Shown in pieces: positions 1 to 5,320 of a stretch of DNA of 5,320 nt. Positions within the stretch are counted from its first letter, which is position 1; every line of letters starts with the position of its first letter. The translations under genes were made by a program, and so were the position numbers. The notes beneath the pieces were generated by a model that was given only the letters and a program-made list of their open reading frames with translations, was not told the DNA's origin and did not search any database. Source of the stretch: Chloroflexota bacterium (GTDB lineage Bacteria; Chloroflexota; Dehalococcoidia; SM23-28-2; HRBIN24). Location of the stretch: NCBI GenBank assembly GCA_030550295.1, contig JAUQPQ010000099.1:1-5320 (forward strand), read 5' to 3'.

Positions 1-27
1 TTCTGGCGCCGGGAGACGCCCTGCTAA
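1..27 (+). CDS. Possible C-terminal tail of an upstream gene (partial)
   Basis: The first forward frame reads eight codons (FWRRETPC) from the window edge to a TAA at 25-27, with a TGA directly behind it. The last A of that TAA is the A of the alkyltransferase ATG, giving a TAATG junction typical of translationally coupled operon genes. Eight residues do not allow a family assignment, and any random frame can run this far. The case rests only on the stop/start geometry. If real, the alkyltransferase would be a downstream gene of an operon that begins left of the window. Confidence 0.3.
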   Translation, partial: FWRRETPC

Positions 28-596
28 TGAGGGGTTGGCTGATAGTTGACACGGCGTTGGGATGGATACCCCTTGTTTTCGCCTCAGGCGTCCTTGCGGC
101 AGTGGGGATGCCTCTTCCTTCAGAGGAAGCAGCCCTCGCATGGGCCAAGGCACAAGGTGCCCAAGGGCCAGAAGGTGGAGAGGGAGCCCTAGCCTCCACC
201 TTGAGACGGTATGCTCGCGGAGAACCCCAAGATTTCTCCTGGGTAACGATCTGGTGGGAGGGGATGAGCCCCTTCTATAGCCGCGTTCTGCAGGAAGTAA
301 GGGCCATCCCCTGGGGATGCACCCGTACGTATCAATGGCTCGCCGAGCGAGTGGGCATCCCCAAGGGTGCCCGCGCCGTGGGCCAGGTCTTGGCCCGTAA
401 CCCATGCCCCATAGTGATACCCTGCCACCGGATAGTAGGAAAAGATGGCAGCCTCAAGGGATATAGCGGGGGCCTAGACTGGAAGAGAAAGCTCTTAGCT
501 CTGGAAGGTTCGCTAGCTAGCCCGCACCTCTCCCCAACCTTCCAGGAGAGAACGAAGCCCATCCATCAGGTCAGGGCAGAGGCGGGCCTTAGGTAA
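27..596 (+). CDS. ogt: Methylated-DNA--protein-cysteine S-methyltransferase (O6-alkylguanine-DNA alkyltransferase)
   Basis: This suicide DNA-repair protein transfers the alkyl group from O6-alkylguanine (or O4-alkylthymine) in duplex DNA to its own cysteine. The 189-residue product has the small N-terminal domain (about 1-75) and the DNA-binding/active-site domain (about 80-161). Signature residues are the IPCHR motif at 131-135 with acceptor Cys133, the recognition-helix segment ARAVGQVLARNP (115-126) with the arginine finger at Arg116, the Asn125 hinge, Tyr102, Tyr146, and Glu160 in LALEG. Cys133 is present, so this is not an alkyltransferase-like protein with Trp at that site. The ATG at 27 is preferred because the following residues match the family's first strands (IVDTALGWIPLVFASG). 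The frame stays open to the window edge, so a start further left is possible. Residues 163-189 lie beyond the conserved core and are encoded wholly opposite the end of dnaE. Family assignment is very secure; the exact symbol (ogt or a homologue) is less so. Confidence 0.93.
   Translation: MRGWLIVDTALGWIPLVFASGVLAAVGMPLPSEEAALAWAKAQGAQGPEGGEGALASTLRRYARGEPQDFSWVTIWWEGMSPFYSRVLQEVRAIPWGCTRTYQWLAERVGIPKGARAVGQVLARNPCPIVIPCHRIVGKDGSLKGYSGGLDWKRKLLALEGSLASPHLSPTFQERTKPIHQVRAEAGLR
501..545. repeat. Perfect 10-bp inverted repeat around the dnaE stop codon
   Basis: CTGGAAGGTT at 501-510 is exactly complementary to AACCTTCCAG at 536-545, leaving a 25-base loop (511-535). The loop holds the dnaE stop (513-515) and a 10-bp self-complementary sequence, GCTAGCTAGC (512-521). 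A second, weaker hairpin lies at 483-496 (AAGAG, AAAG loop, CTCTT), downstream of dnaE on its strand. Neither stem is followed by a T tract on either strand, so this is not a standard intrinsic terminator. It could be a 3' end or RNA-stability element for the converging transcripts. Both arms also lie inside the alkyltransferase gene, and only the arm at 536-545 lies inside dnaE. The repeat is seen directly; its function is inferred. Confidence 0.6.
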
Positions 597-3500
597 CGCC
601 AAATCCACCTCTTCCCCGTCCCGCTGGCAGATGGTCAGAGAGACGGGATCTTCTCCAGGGTATTGGCGCAAAAGGGCCATGACCCGTCGCAGCCTCTCCT
701 GATCACCTGTAACATCGTTCGTCTCTCGCAGGATTAGATGGAGGCGACGTCTCCCGTTACCACCCTGTGGTGGCATCTGGGCCGCCGCAAGCCCCAAGGC
801 TGAGGGATCGAACTCCCCTTCCTGGTAGGGCACGGCCTGGACCACGCCCAGATTGACCTTATCGTCGCCCTTGGCCCGCACCCTCACCCTGGCCACCACG
901 ATGATCCCGTGGCGCCACAAGGAACGGGTAGCCTCGTAGAGCTCTGGCCAGACGGTAAGTTCGGCGGTGCCTGACAAGTCTTCCAACTGGACCGCGCAGA
1001 AGGGGCGACCGTCGCGGGTAGAAAGGCCCCGCACGTGGGCCACATAACCGGCCACCATTAGGTCCCTCCCATCCATATCGGGAGAGATCTCGGCCAGATG
1101 GCACGAAAGGTACGAAGAAAGCTGCCTTGCTGCCCGTGAGAAGGGGTGTTCCGAGAGGAAGACCCCCATTAGTTCCTTCTCCCATGACAGCCGTCGGCTT
1201 TGGGGGGTACGCACCCTGGGCACCTCCAAAGGTGGTGCCCCTCCTAGGAGATCGAACAGGGAAACCTGGCCCGTACCTCTGGTCTGTTGCTCCTTCTGGG
1301 CCAAAGAGACGAGGCGCTCCAAGGCCTCCAATAGGGCACCCCGGTCCCAGCCCAAAGAGTCCAAGGCCCCTGCCTTGATGAGACTTTCCAGGGCCCGCTT
1401 GTTGATGGCCCCTTGCGGAAGGCGACGGAAGAAGTCTTCCACTCCCTGGAAGGGGCCTCCCCTCTCCCTCTCCGCCACTATCTCTTGCGCAACACCTTCG
1501 CCCACGTTCTTTATGTTGGCAAGCCCAAAGCGGATCGCCCTCCTACCCTCCTCCATCTCTAGGCTGAAGTTCACCTGACTACGATTGACATCGGGAGGTA
1601 AAACAGGAATGCCCAAGCGCAGGCATTCGGCGTAGGCCTCGGCCACGCGGGCGGTAGGGTCTGGTCGCCGCTGGGCCATCCTCAAAACGGCCGTCATGTA
1701 CTCTTCGGGGAAGTGGGCCTTTAGGTATGCCGTTTGGTAGGCGATGCGGGCGTAAGATACGGCATGGGCCTTATTGAAGGCGTAGCCAGCGAAGGGAGCG
1801 ATAAGTTGAAAGACGCTCTCGGCCACCTCGGGAGAATAGCCCTGCGCTACCGCCCCCTGGACAAACCTCTCACGCTCCGCCTCCATAAGGGAGCGTATCT
1901 TTTTGCCCATCGCCTTGCGCATCAGGTCGGCCTCTCCCAGAGAGTAACCAGCGAATTTCTGGGCGATGAGCAGGACCTGGTCTTGGTAAACGATGATGCC
2001 GTAAGTCTCGTCCAGGATCTCGGCCAGGTCGTGGTGAGGGTAGCGGATAGGCTCTAGGCCGTGCTTTGCCCTGATGTAAGTGGGGATGTGCTGAATGGGG
2101 CCTGGGCGGTATAGGGCCACCATGGCCGCCAGGTCCTTAATGGAGGTAGGCCGCAGCTCTTGGATATAGCGGCGCATCCCCGCCGACTCCAGTTGGAACA
2201 CGCCGAACGTCTCCCCACGGGAGAGCATCTCATACGTCTTAGGGTCGCCATCGGGGAGGCGGTGGAGATCTATCTCTATGCCTCTGCTCTCCCTGATCAG
2301 GTCAAGGGCGATGCGGATGATGGTAAGGTTAGCCAGGCCCAAGAAGTCCATTTTGAGGAGGCCGAGGGCAGCCAAGTCCTCCATATCGTACTGGGTAGTG
2401 GGGAGGGCCTCTGGGTCATCCCTTCCCGAGGGTGGACGCTGCAGGGGCACTAGCTCAGTGAGGGGGCAAGGGGCAATGACTATGCCGGCGGCATGGGTGG
2501 AGGCATGTCTTGCCACGCCCTCCAAGGCGCGAGCGGTATCGATGAGGCGGCGCACCTGAGGATCCTCCTGATAGGCCTGACGAAGCTGGGGCCCCTCCTG
2601 TAGGGCACGCTCGATAGTCATCACGCCGAAGGAAGGAGGCAGGTGGGGCACCATCCTGGCCACGCGGTCTACATCGGCGTAGCTCCAGCCTAGGGCCCGC
2701 CCTACGTCCCGTAAAGACGCCCTCGCCCCCAAGGTGCCAAAGGTGATGATCTGGGCCACTCGGTCTCTGCCAAAACGCTGGTAAGCGTACTGGATCATCT
2801 CATCGCGCCGGTCCTCAGCGAAGTCTAGGTCCACATCGGGCATCTCCCGGCGCTGGTCGTGGATGAACCGTTCAAAGACCAGCCTATGCTCCAGGGGGTC
2901 AATATCTGTAACGCCTAGGCAGTAGAGGATTATGGAGGCCGCTGCCGACCCCCTTACGGCCATGAATATGCCCTTCTGGCGGGCATGGCGGGCGATGTCG
3001 TATACCACCAGGATATAATTGGTGAAGCCGGTACGCTTCACCACATCGAGTTCGTATTGGAGGCGTTGGCGAGCCCCTTCGTGTTGGGGGCCGTAGCGGC
3101 GTAGCAACCTTTCCTGGCACAGGCGTGCCAAGTACTCATCGGGAGTGGTGCCTTCGGGCACCTCTACTGGAGGCAGAAGGATCTGGCCAAAATCTAGCTC
3201 CAGGTCACAGGTCTCGGCCACCTTCCAGGTGTTGTCCACGGCCTCAGGCAAGTCTTTAAAGAGCTGCCTCATCTCCTCCTCAGACTTTAGGTAATAAGAG
3301 GTGGGGTCGCCGGCCATACGAATACGGTTCGGATCGTCTACGGTGCTGCCCATCCCTATGCATAGGCGCACGTCTTGGATCACCCAGTCCTCCTGGCGGA
3401 TGTAATGGACATCGTTGGTGGCCACCAGAGGTATGCCCGTCTCCCTGGACAGACGTACTAGCTCCCTATTGAGGGCTTCCCCCTCTTTAAGGCTGTGTTC

Positions 3501-4016
3501 CTGGATCTCCAAATAGAAGTGGCCATCGAAAAGGTCCCTATAGTAGCGGGCCAGCGCTACCGCCTCGTCCCACTGGCCGTTGAGGAGTAGACGCGGTATC
3601 TCCCCCGAGATGCATCCAGAAAGGCCTATCAGGCCCTCGTGATGCTCCTCCAATAGCTTTCGGTCGATGCGGGGCTTGTAGAAAAAGCCCTCCAGATGGG
3701 CCTTAGTCATCAACTGAATAAGGTTATGGTAGCCCCGCTTGTTGCGGGCCAAGATGGTCATGTGAAAAGGCTGCTTCTCTTGAGGGTCACGGCTGTGCCG
3801 AGAGCCTCTGGCTACATACGCCTCCACGCCAATGATAGGTTTGATCCCCCGCGCCTTAGCCTCCCGGTAGAACTGGATGGCCCCATAAAGCACCCCATGG
3901 TCCGTGATAGCCACCGCCTCCTGCCCCAGCTCCCGTACCCTCTCCATAAGGGCAGGGATCTTGCATAACCCATCTAAAAGGGAGTATTCGGTGTGAAGGT
4001 GAAGGTGAACAAACAT
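513..4016 (-). CDS. dnaE: DNA polymerase III subunit alpha (replicative polymerase)
   Basis: This is the catalytic subunit of the replicative polymerase, extending DNA from primers in the holoenzyme with the sliding clamp. The 1167-residue product is full length for DnaE. Order: PHP domain (about 1-210), palm/thumb/fingers (about 270-800), helix-hairpin-helix region (about 828-890), OB fold (about 985-1061) and C-terminal domain (about 1092-1167). Catalytic aspartates are Asp396 and Asp398 in PDVDLDF and Asp557 in KMDFLGL, close to E. coli 401/403/555. QVSLF at 917-921 matches the clamp-binding motif and sits where E. coli has QADMF. The PHP metal ligands look intact (HLHLHT 4-9, Asp39-His40, Glu65, His85, Cys135, Asp202, His204), unlike E. 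coli. The ATG at 4016 is chosen because MFVHLHLHTEYS is the usual DnaE N-terminus and GAGGAA lies 8 bases upstream. In-frame ATGs at 4046 and 4088 would add non-homologous residues and overlap the likely promoter. No frameshift or intein is seen. It is a DnaE-type, not PolC-type, polymerase. Confidence 0.98.
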   Translation of the reverse strand: MFVHLHLHTEYSLLDGLCKIPALMERVRELGQEAVAITDHGVLYGAIQFYREAKARGIKPIIGVEAYVARGSRHSRDPQEKQPFHMTILARNKRGYHNLIQLMTKAHLEGFFYKPRIDRKLLEEHHEGLIGLSGCISGEIPRLLLNGQWDEAVALARYYRDLFDGHFYLEIQEHSLKEGEALNRELVRLSRETGIPLVATNDVHYIRQEDWVIQDVRLCIGMGSTVDDPNRIRMAGDPTSYYLKSEEEMRQLFKDLPEAVDNTWKVAETCDLELDFGQILLPPVEVPEGTTPDEYLARLCQERLLRRYGPQHEGARQRLQYELDVVKRTGFTNYILVVYDIARHARQKGIFMAVRGSAAASIILYCLGVTDIDPLEHRLVFERFIHDQRREMPDVDLDFAEDRRDEMIQYAYQRFGRDRVAQIITFGTLGARASLRDVGRALGWSYADVDRVARMVPHLPPSFGVMTIERALQEGPQLRQAYQEDPQVRRLIDTARALEGVARHASTHAAGIVIAPCPLTELVPLQRPPSGRDDPEALPTTQYDMEDLAALGLLKMDFLGLANLTIIRIALDLIRESRGIEIDLHRLPDGDPKTYEMLSRGETFGVFQLESAGMRRYIQELRPTSIKDLAAMVALYRPGPIQHIPTYIRAKHGLEPIRYPHHDLAEILDETYGIIVYQDQVLLIAQKFAGYSLGEADLMRKAMGKKIRSLMEAERERFVQGAVAQGYSPEVAESVFQLIAPFAGYAFNKAHAVSYARIAYQTAYLKAHFPEEYMTAVLRMAQRRPDPTARVAEAYAECLRLGIPVLPPDVNRSQVNFSLEMEEGRRAIRFGLANIKNVGEGVAQEIVAERERGGPFQGVEDFFRRLPQGAINKRALESLIKAGALDSLGWDRGALLEALERLVSLAQKEQQTRGTGQVSLFDLLGGAPPLEVPRVRTPQSRRLSWEKELMGVFLSEHPFSRAARQLSSYLSCHLAEISPDMDGRDLMVAGYVAHVRGLSTRDGRPFCAVQLEDLSGTAELTVWPELYEATRSLWRHGIIVVARVRVRAKGDDKVNLGVVQAVPYQEGEFDPSALGLAAAQMPPQGGNGRRRLHLILRETNDVTGDQERLRRVMALLRQYPGEDPVSLTICQRDGEEVDLALPKARLCPDLMDGLRSLLEGWGEVRAS

Positions 4017-4024
4017 CTGCGCTA

Positions 4025-4030
4025 TTCCTC
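4025..4030 (-). promoter_or_regulatory. Ribosome binding site of dnaE
   Basis: On the minus strand GAGGAA lies 8 bases before the ATG at 4016. It supports this start over the in-frame ATGs at 4046 and 4088. Confidence 0.65.
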
Positions 4031-4044
4031 GCTGGGACAGCACC

Positions 4045-4073
4045 ATTATGCCTTGGGCCCTTCCCCTGGGCAA
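4045..4073 (-). promoter_or_regulatory. Putative sigma-70-type promoter of dnaE
   Basis: Read on the minus strand, TTGCCC (4073-4068, -35) is followed after exactly 17 bases by CATAAT (4050-4045, -10; five of six match TATAAT). Transcription would start near 4038, leaving a leader of about 20 bases that contains the GAGGAA ribosome site and then the ATG at 4016. The geometry is coherent and would let dnaE be expressed independently of the upstream hydrolase. The -35 matches the consensus at only four of six positions, and no experimental support exists in the sequence. Confidence 0.42.
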
Positions 4074-4094
4074 GAGGGCCATGGGCAAAGGGCC
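4056..4094. repeat. Interrupted inverted repeat in the hydrolase-dnaE gap
   Basis: GGCCCTT (4056-4062) pairs with AAGGGCC (4088-4094). Inside it, CCC and TGG can pair with GGG and CCA across a small internal loop and a one-base bulge, giving about 13 bp around a nine-base loop. It occupies most of the -35/spacer region proposed for dnaE. There is no T tract after it on the minus strand, so it does not look like an intrinsic terminator for the hydrolase transcript. The rest of the 127-bp gap (4017-4143) shows no further gene. Confidence 0.35.
4068..4094. repeat. Imperfect direct repeat overlapping the dnaE -35
   Basis: Plus-strand GGGCAAGAGGGCC (4068-4080) and GGGCAAAGGGCC (4083-4094) are near-identical copies separated by AT, with a period of 15 bases. 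Read toward dnaE each copy ends in TTGCCC, and the proximal one is the proposed -35 element. Paired half-sites at this position could be an operator. They could equally be chance in a GC-rich leader. The repeat is visible; the regulatory role is inferred. Confidence 0.4.
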
Positions 4095-4143
4095 TTATCT
4101 ACTCCTCTGGGCCTCTGGAGAGGGGGATGCTTTCTGCAGGGCA

Positions 4144-4956
4144 TCAGGGCGCCAGGGGGACGGTGGAGAGGAACTGGATTATTCTTTGGGCAGCCTCTTG
4201 GGGCCTCTCCCAGAAATACACGTGGCCTGCGCCCTCTATAATGTATAGCTCCGAATAGGGGATCCGCTCATGGAGGACGTAAGCGTTCTGCACCGGGACG
4301 AGGACGTCTTGGTCGCCGTGGATGATGAGGGTAGGGGCCTTTATCTGGGGCAGGCGCTCATAGGTATCGAAGACCTGAATGGCAGCGGCCTGGCGGTTGA
4401 GGGTATCGATAGGTGTGGGGTCCTCCAAGGAACGGCGCAGCATAAGCTCTAAAAACTCGCGACCCTCTTCCAAGAAGCGGGGGGAGCAGATAGCAGGCCA
4501 GGAGCGCCTTACCTGTTCCTCGCGCGAGAGGCCAGGCTGGGGCAACATCAACTCGATCACCTGGGGTGAAGGGGGTACTCCGTGGGCCCAGCCTGGGGTG
4601 GTGCAGCCGAGCACTAGGCCCCCTACCAGTCCCGGGTGGCGGAGGGCCAGCTCCTGGGCGATCATACCCCCCATAGATACTCCATAAACATGGGCCTTGG
4701 GGATGCCCAAGGCACGTAAAAGCCCCGCGGCATCGTCGGCCATCATAGGGATGGAATACTCCACTTGAGGCTTATCCGTCTTCCCGGTGCCTCGGTTATC
4801 GAAGCGGATGGTAGTAAATTGGCGTGAGAGGAGCTGGACGGTCTCGTCGCCCCAGGAATGGTGCTGGCCCCCGAAGCCCATGATCATGATGAGGGGCGGC
4901 CCCTCCCCTTCCTGAACGTAGTACATCTGAATGTCGCCCACCTCCACCTTGGGCAT
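4144..4956 (-). CDS. Alpha/beta-fold hydrolase, substrate unknown
   Basis: This 270-residue protein is a soluble serine hydrolase of the alpha/beta fold, with no signal peptide or membrane segment. Visible landmarks are the oxyanion-hole segment MGFGG (26-30), the DNRGTGKTD loop (53-61), the nucleophile elbow GVSMGG (92-97) with Ser94, an acidic residue after strand 6 in HGDQD (Asp217), and the catalytic His245 in GAGHVYFW. A helical cap of roughly 120-195 lies between the core halves. The layout resembles 3-oxoadipate enol-lactonase and related esterases, but these motifs are shared by many hydrolases, so the substrate cannot be named. The ATG at 4956 is chosen because GGAGGTGA lies just upstream and MPKVEVGDIQMYYVQEG is a typical N-terminus. 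An in-frame ATG at 5013 would bury that site. It lies 127 bp upstream of dnaE on the same strand and diverges from the LLM oxidoreductase gene. Confidence 0.93.
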   Translation of the reverse strand: MPKVEVGDIQMYYVQEGEGPPLIMIMGFGGQHHSWGDETVQLLSRQFTTIRFDNRGTGKTDKPQVEYSIPMMADDAAGLLRALGIPKAHVYGVSMGGMIAQELALRHPGLVGGLVLGCTTPGWAHGVPPSPQVIELMLPQPGLSREEQVRRSWPAICSPRFLEEGREFLELMLRRSLEDPTPIDTLNRQAAAIQVFDTYERLPQIKAPTLIIHGDQDVLVPVQNAYVLHERIPYSELYIIEGAGHVYFWERPQEAAQRIIQFLSTVPLAP

Positions 4957-4960
4957 CTTT

Positions 4961-4968
4961 TCACCTCC
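4961..4968 (-). promoter_or_regulatory. Strong ribosome binding site of the hydrolase gene
   Basis: Minus-strand GGAGGTGA is an eight-base match to the anti-Shine-Dalgarno complement, with its GGAGG core 7 bases before the ATG at 4956. It decides the start against the in-frame ATG at 5013. Confidence 0.8.
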
Positions 4969-4986
4969 ACGCTGTCTTAGCCCCAC

Positions 4987-5013
4987 ATTATCCAGGGGCC
5001 GAAGGCAGGGCAA
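4987..5013 (-). promoter_or_regulatory. Putative promoter of the hydrolase gene
   Basis: On the minus strand GATAAT (4992-4987) matches TATAAT at five of six positions. TTGCCC (5013-5008) lies upstream with a 15-base spacer, which is shorter than the optimal 17. A start near 4980 would give a leader of about 24 bases, similar to that proposed for dnaE, with the ribosome site at 4968-4961. The short spacer lowers confidence. No convincing -35/-10 pair was found for the divergent gene; TAGCAT at 5042-5047 is the only weak -10-like hexamer. Confidence 0.32.
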
Positions 5014-5049
5014 GGGGGTTCCTTTTGCCTAAGGGTGATCATAGCATGG

Positions 5050-5068
5050 TGGAGCAGGAGGTGCTCCA
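5050..5068 (+). promoter_or_regulatory. Ribosome binding site in the loop of a perfect hairpin
   Basis: TGGAGCA (5050-5056) and TGCTCCA (5062-5068) are exact complements flanking the five-base loop GGAGG (5057-5061). The loop is the Shine-Dalgarno core, 6 bases before the ATG at 5068, and the A of that ATG is the last base of the stem. The ribosome site itself (AGGAGGTG, 5056-5063) is a strong match and fixes the start of the LLM gene. Whether the stem presents the site, hinders initiation, or acts as a DNA dyad for a regulator cannot be told from sequence. Confidence 0.65.
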
Positions 5069-5320
5069 TGAGTGAGCTGAAGTTTGGCGTAGTCATGCCC
5101 TGGGCAGCGCTGCGATTGGAAGAAGTGGAGCAAGTAGAGGAACTAGGGTTTGATTCGGTATGGACATCGGAGCACATCTTTTTCTACGGGCCGACGTTGG
5201 ACGCCTTCACCTCCTTGGCCGCTATGGCCGCCCGTACCCGCCGCATTCTTTTGGGTACAGCGGTGACCTTGCTACCTTTGCGCCCGCCAGCAGTAATAGC
5301 GAAGGAAGCAGCCTCCGTAG
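5068..5320 (+). CDS. LLM-class flavin-dependent oxidoreductase (N-terminal part, cut by window end)
   Basis: The 84 visible residues fit the N-terminus of the bacterial luciferase-like TIM-barrel family, which uses FMN or coenzyme F420. Key signs are the first strand KFGVVMPW (5-12), the helix and turn EELGFDSVWTSEH (24-36), the segment LAAMAARTRRILLGTAV (50-66) and LLPLRPPAVIAKEAAS (68-83), which is the usual approach to the cofactor-binding part. Complete members usually run to about 300-350 residues, so most of the gene lies outside the window. The ATG is set by AGGAGGTG immediately upstream. It diverges from the hydrolase gene over 111 bp. The cofactor (FMN versus F420) and substrate cannot be determined from this fragment. 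Confidence 0.88.
   Translation, partial: MSELKFGVVMPWAALRLEEVEQVEELGFDSVWTSEHIFFYGPTLDAFTSLAAMAARTRRILLGTAVTLLPLRPPAVIAKEAASV

Noticed and set aside
27..110. Signal peptide or membrane segment at the hydrophobic start of the alkyltransferase.
   Set aside because: The hydrophobic residues correspond to the beta strands of the family's N-terminal domain. The protein is a cytosolic DNA-repair enzyme, and an Asp interrupts the stretch.
483..545. Intrinsic terminator for dnaE or the alkyltransferase.
   Set aside because: Stem-loops exist, but neither strand has the T tract that should follow, so they are reported as repeats only.
859..2559. Several open frames of 65-108 codons on both strands inside dnaE, such as 859-1185 (-), 1734-2057 (+) and 2160-2453 (+).
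   Set aside because: They lie wholly inside the full-length, well-conserved dnaE frame, show no recognisable domains and have low-complexity, Arg/Pro/Gly-rich compositions expected of shadow frames in GC-rich coding DNA.
4017..4088. Longer dnaE N-terminus starting at the in-frame ATG at 4088 or 4046.
   Set aside because: The extra residues do not resemble DnaE, the ATG at 4046 sits in the proposed -10 hexamer, and the ATG at 4016 has a correctly spaced GAGGAA and yields the standard MFVHLHLHT start.
4957..5013. Longer hydrolase N-terminus from the in-frame ATG at 5013.
   Set aside because: It would place the strong GGAGGTGA ribosome site inside the coding region. The family N-terminus starts at MPKVEVGD.
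4977..5177. Minus-strand 66-codon frame across the divergent region.
   Set aside because: Its N-terminal part is antisense to the LLM gene, the rest covers the regulatory region, and it has a Ser/Thr-rich product with no family resemblance.
1..5320. CRISPR array, insertion sequence, tRNA or rRNA, intein, or a novel defence-type gene cluster.
   Set aside because: No regularly spaced repeats, transposase motifs, RNA-gene signatures or splicing-domain insertions in dnaE were seen. All long frames match ordinary housekeeping or metabolic families.

Overview
The window carries four recognisable bacterial protein genes, packed with little intergenic space. In order they are an O6-alkylguanine-DNA alkyltransferase (+ strand), the replicative DNA polymerase III alpha subunit dnaE (- strand), an alpha/beta hydrolase (- strand), and the first 84 codons of a luciferase-like (LLM) flavin-dependent oxidoreductase (+ strand, cut by the right edge). 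A few codons at the extreme left may be the tail of one more + strand gene. I see no RNA genes, mobile elements, CRISPR arrays or prophage signs. No stretch longer than about 130 bases lacks a gene.

The organism is a bacterium with moderately high GC (roughly 60 percent by eye). Several dnaE segments, such as the VRGSAAAS stretch and the PDVDLDF block, resemble Chloroflexota-type DnaE as I remember it, and an LLM oxidoreductase beside an alpha/beta hydrolase would suit that phylum. This placement is an inference from memory and only moderately secure.

Layout: positions 1-27 may hold the end of an upstream gene whose TAA overlaps the alkyltransferase ATG (TAATG). The alkyltransferase (27-596) and dnaE (513-4016) converge and overlap tail to tail by 84 bp in exact codon register. 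A perfect 10-bp inverted repeat (501-510 / 536-545) encloses the dnaE stop codon. Positions 4017-4143 form the dnaE leader, with a plausible promoter, a Shine-Dalgarno sequence, and overlapping direct and inverted repeats. The hydrolase (4144-4956) lies upstream of dnaE on the same strand. A 111-bp region (4957-5067) separates it from the divergent LLM gene. That gene's Shine-Dalgarno core forms the whole loop of a perfect 7-bp stem ending on the A of the start codon.

Functionally, the left part is DNA maintenance: direct reversal of alkylation damage next to the replicative polymerase. The right part is a probable small-molecule metabolism pair, hydrolase plus flavin or F420 oxidoreductase, of unknown substrate. 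No previously undescribed multi-gene system is visible. The notable signals are structural: the in-register antisense overlap, the inverted repeat around the dnaE stop, the repeats at the dnaE -35, and the ribosome-site hairpin before the LLM gene.
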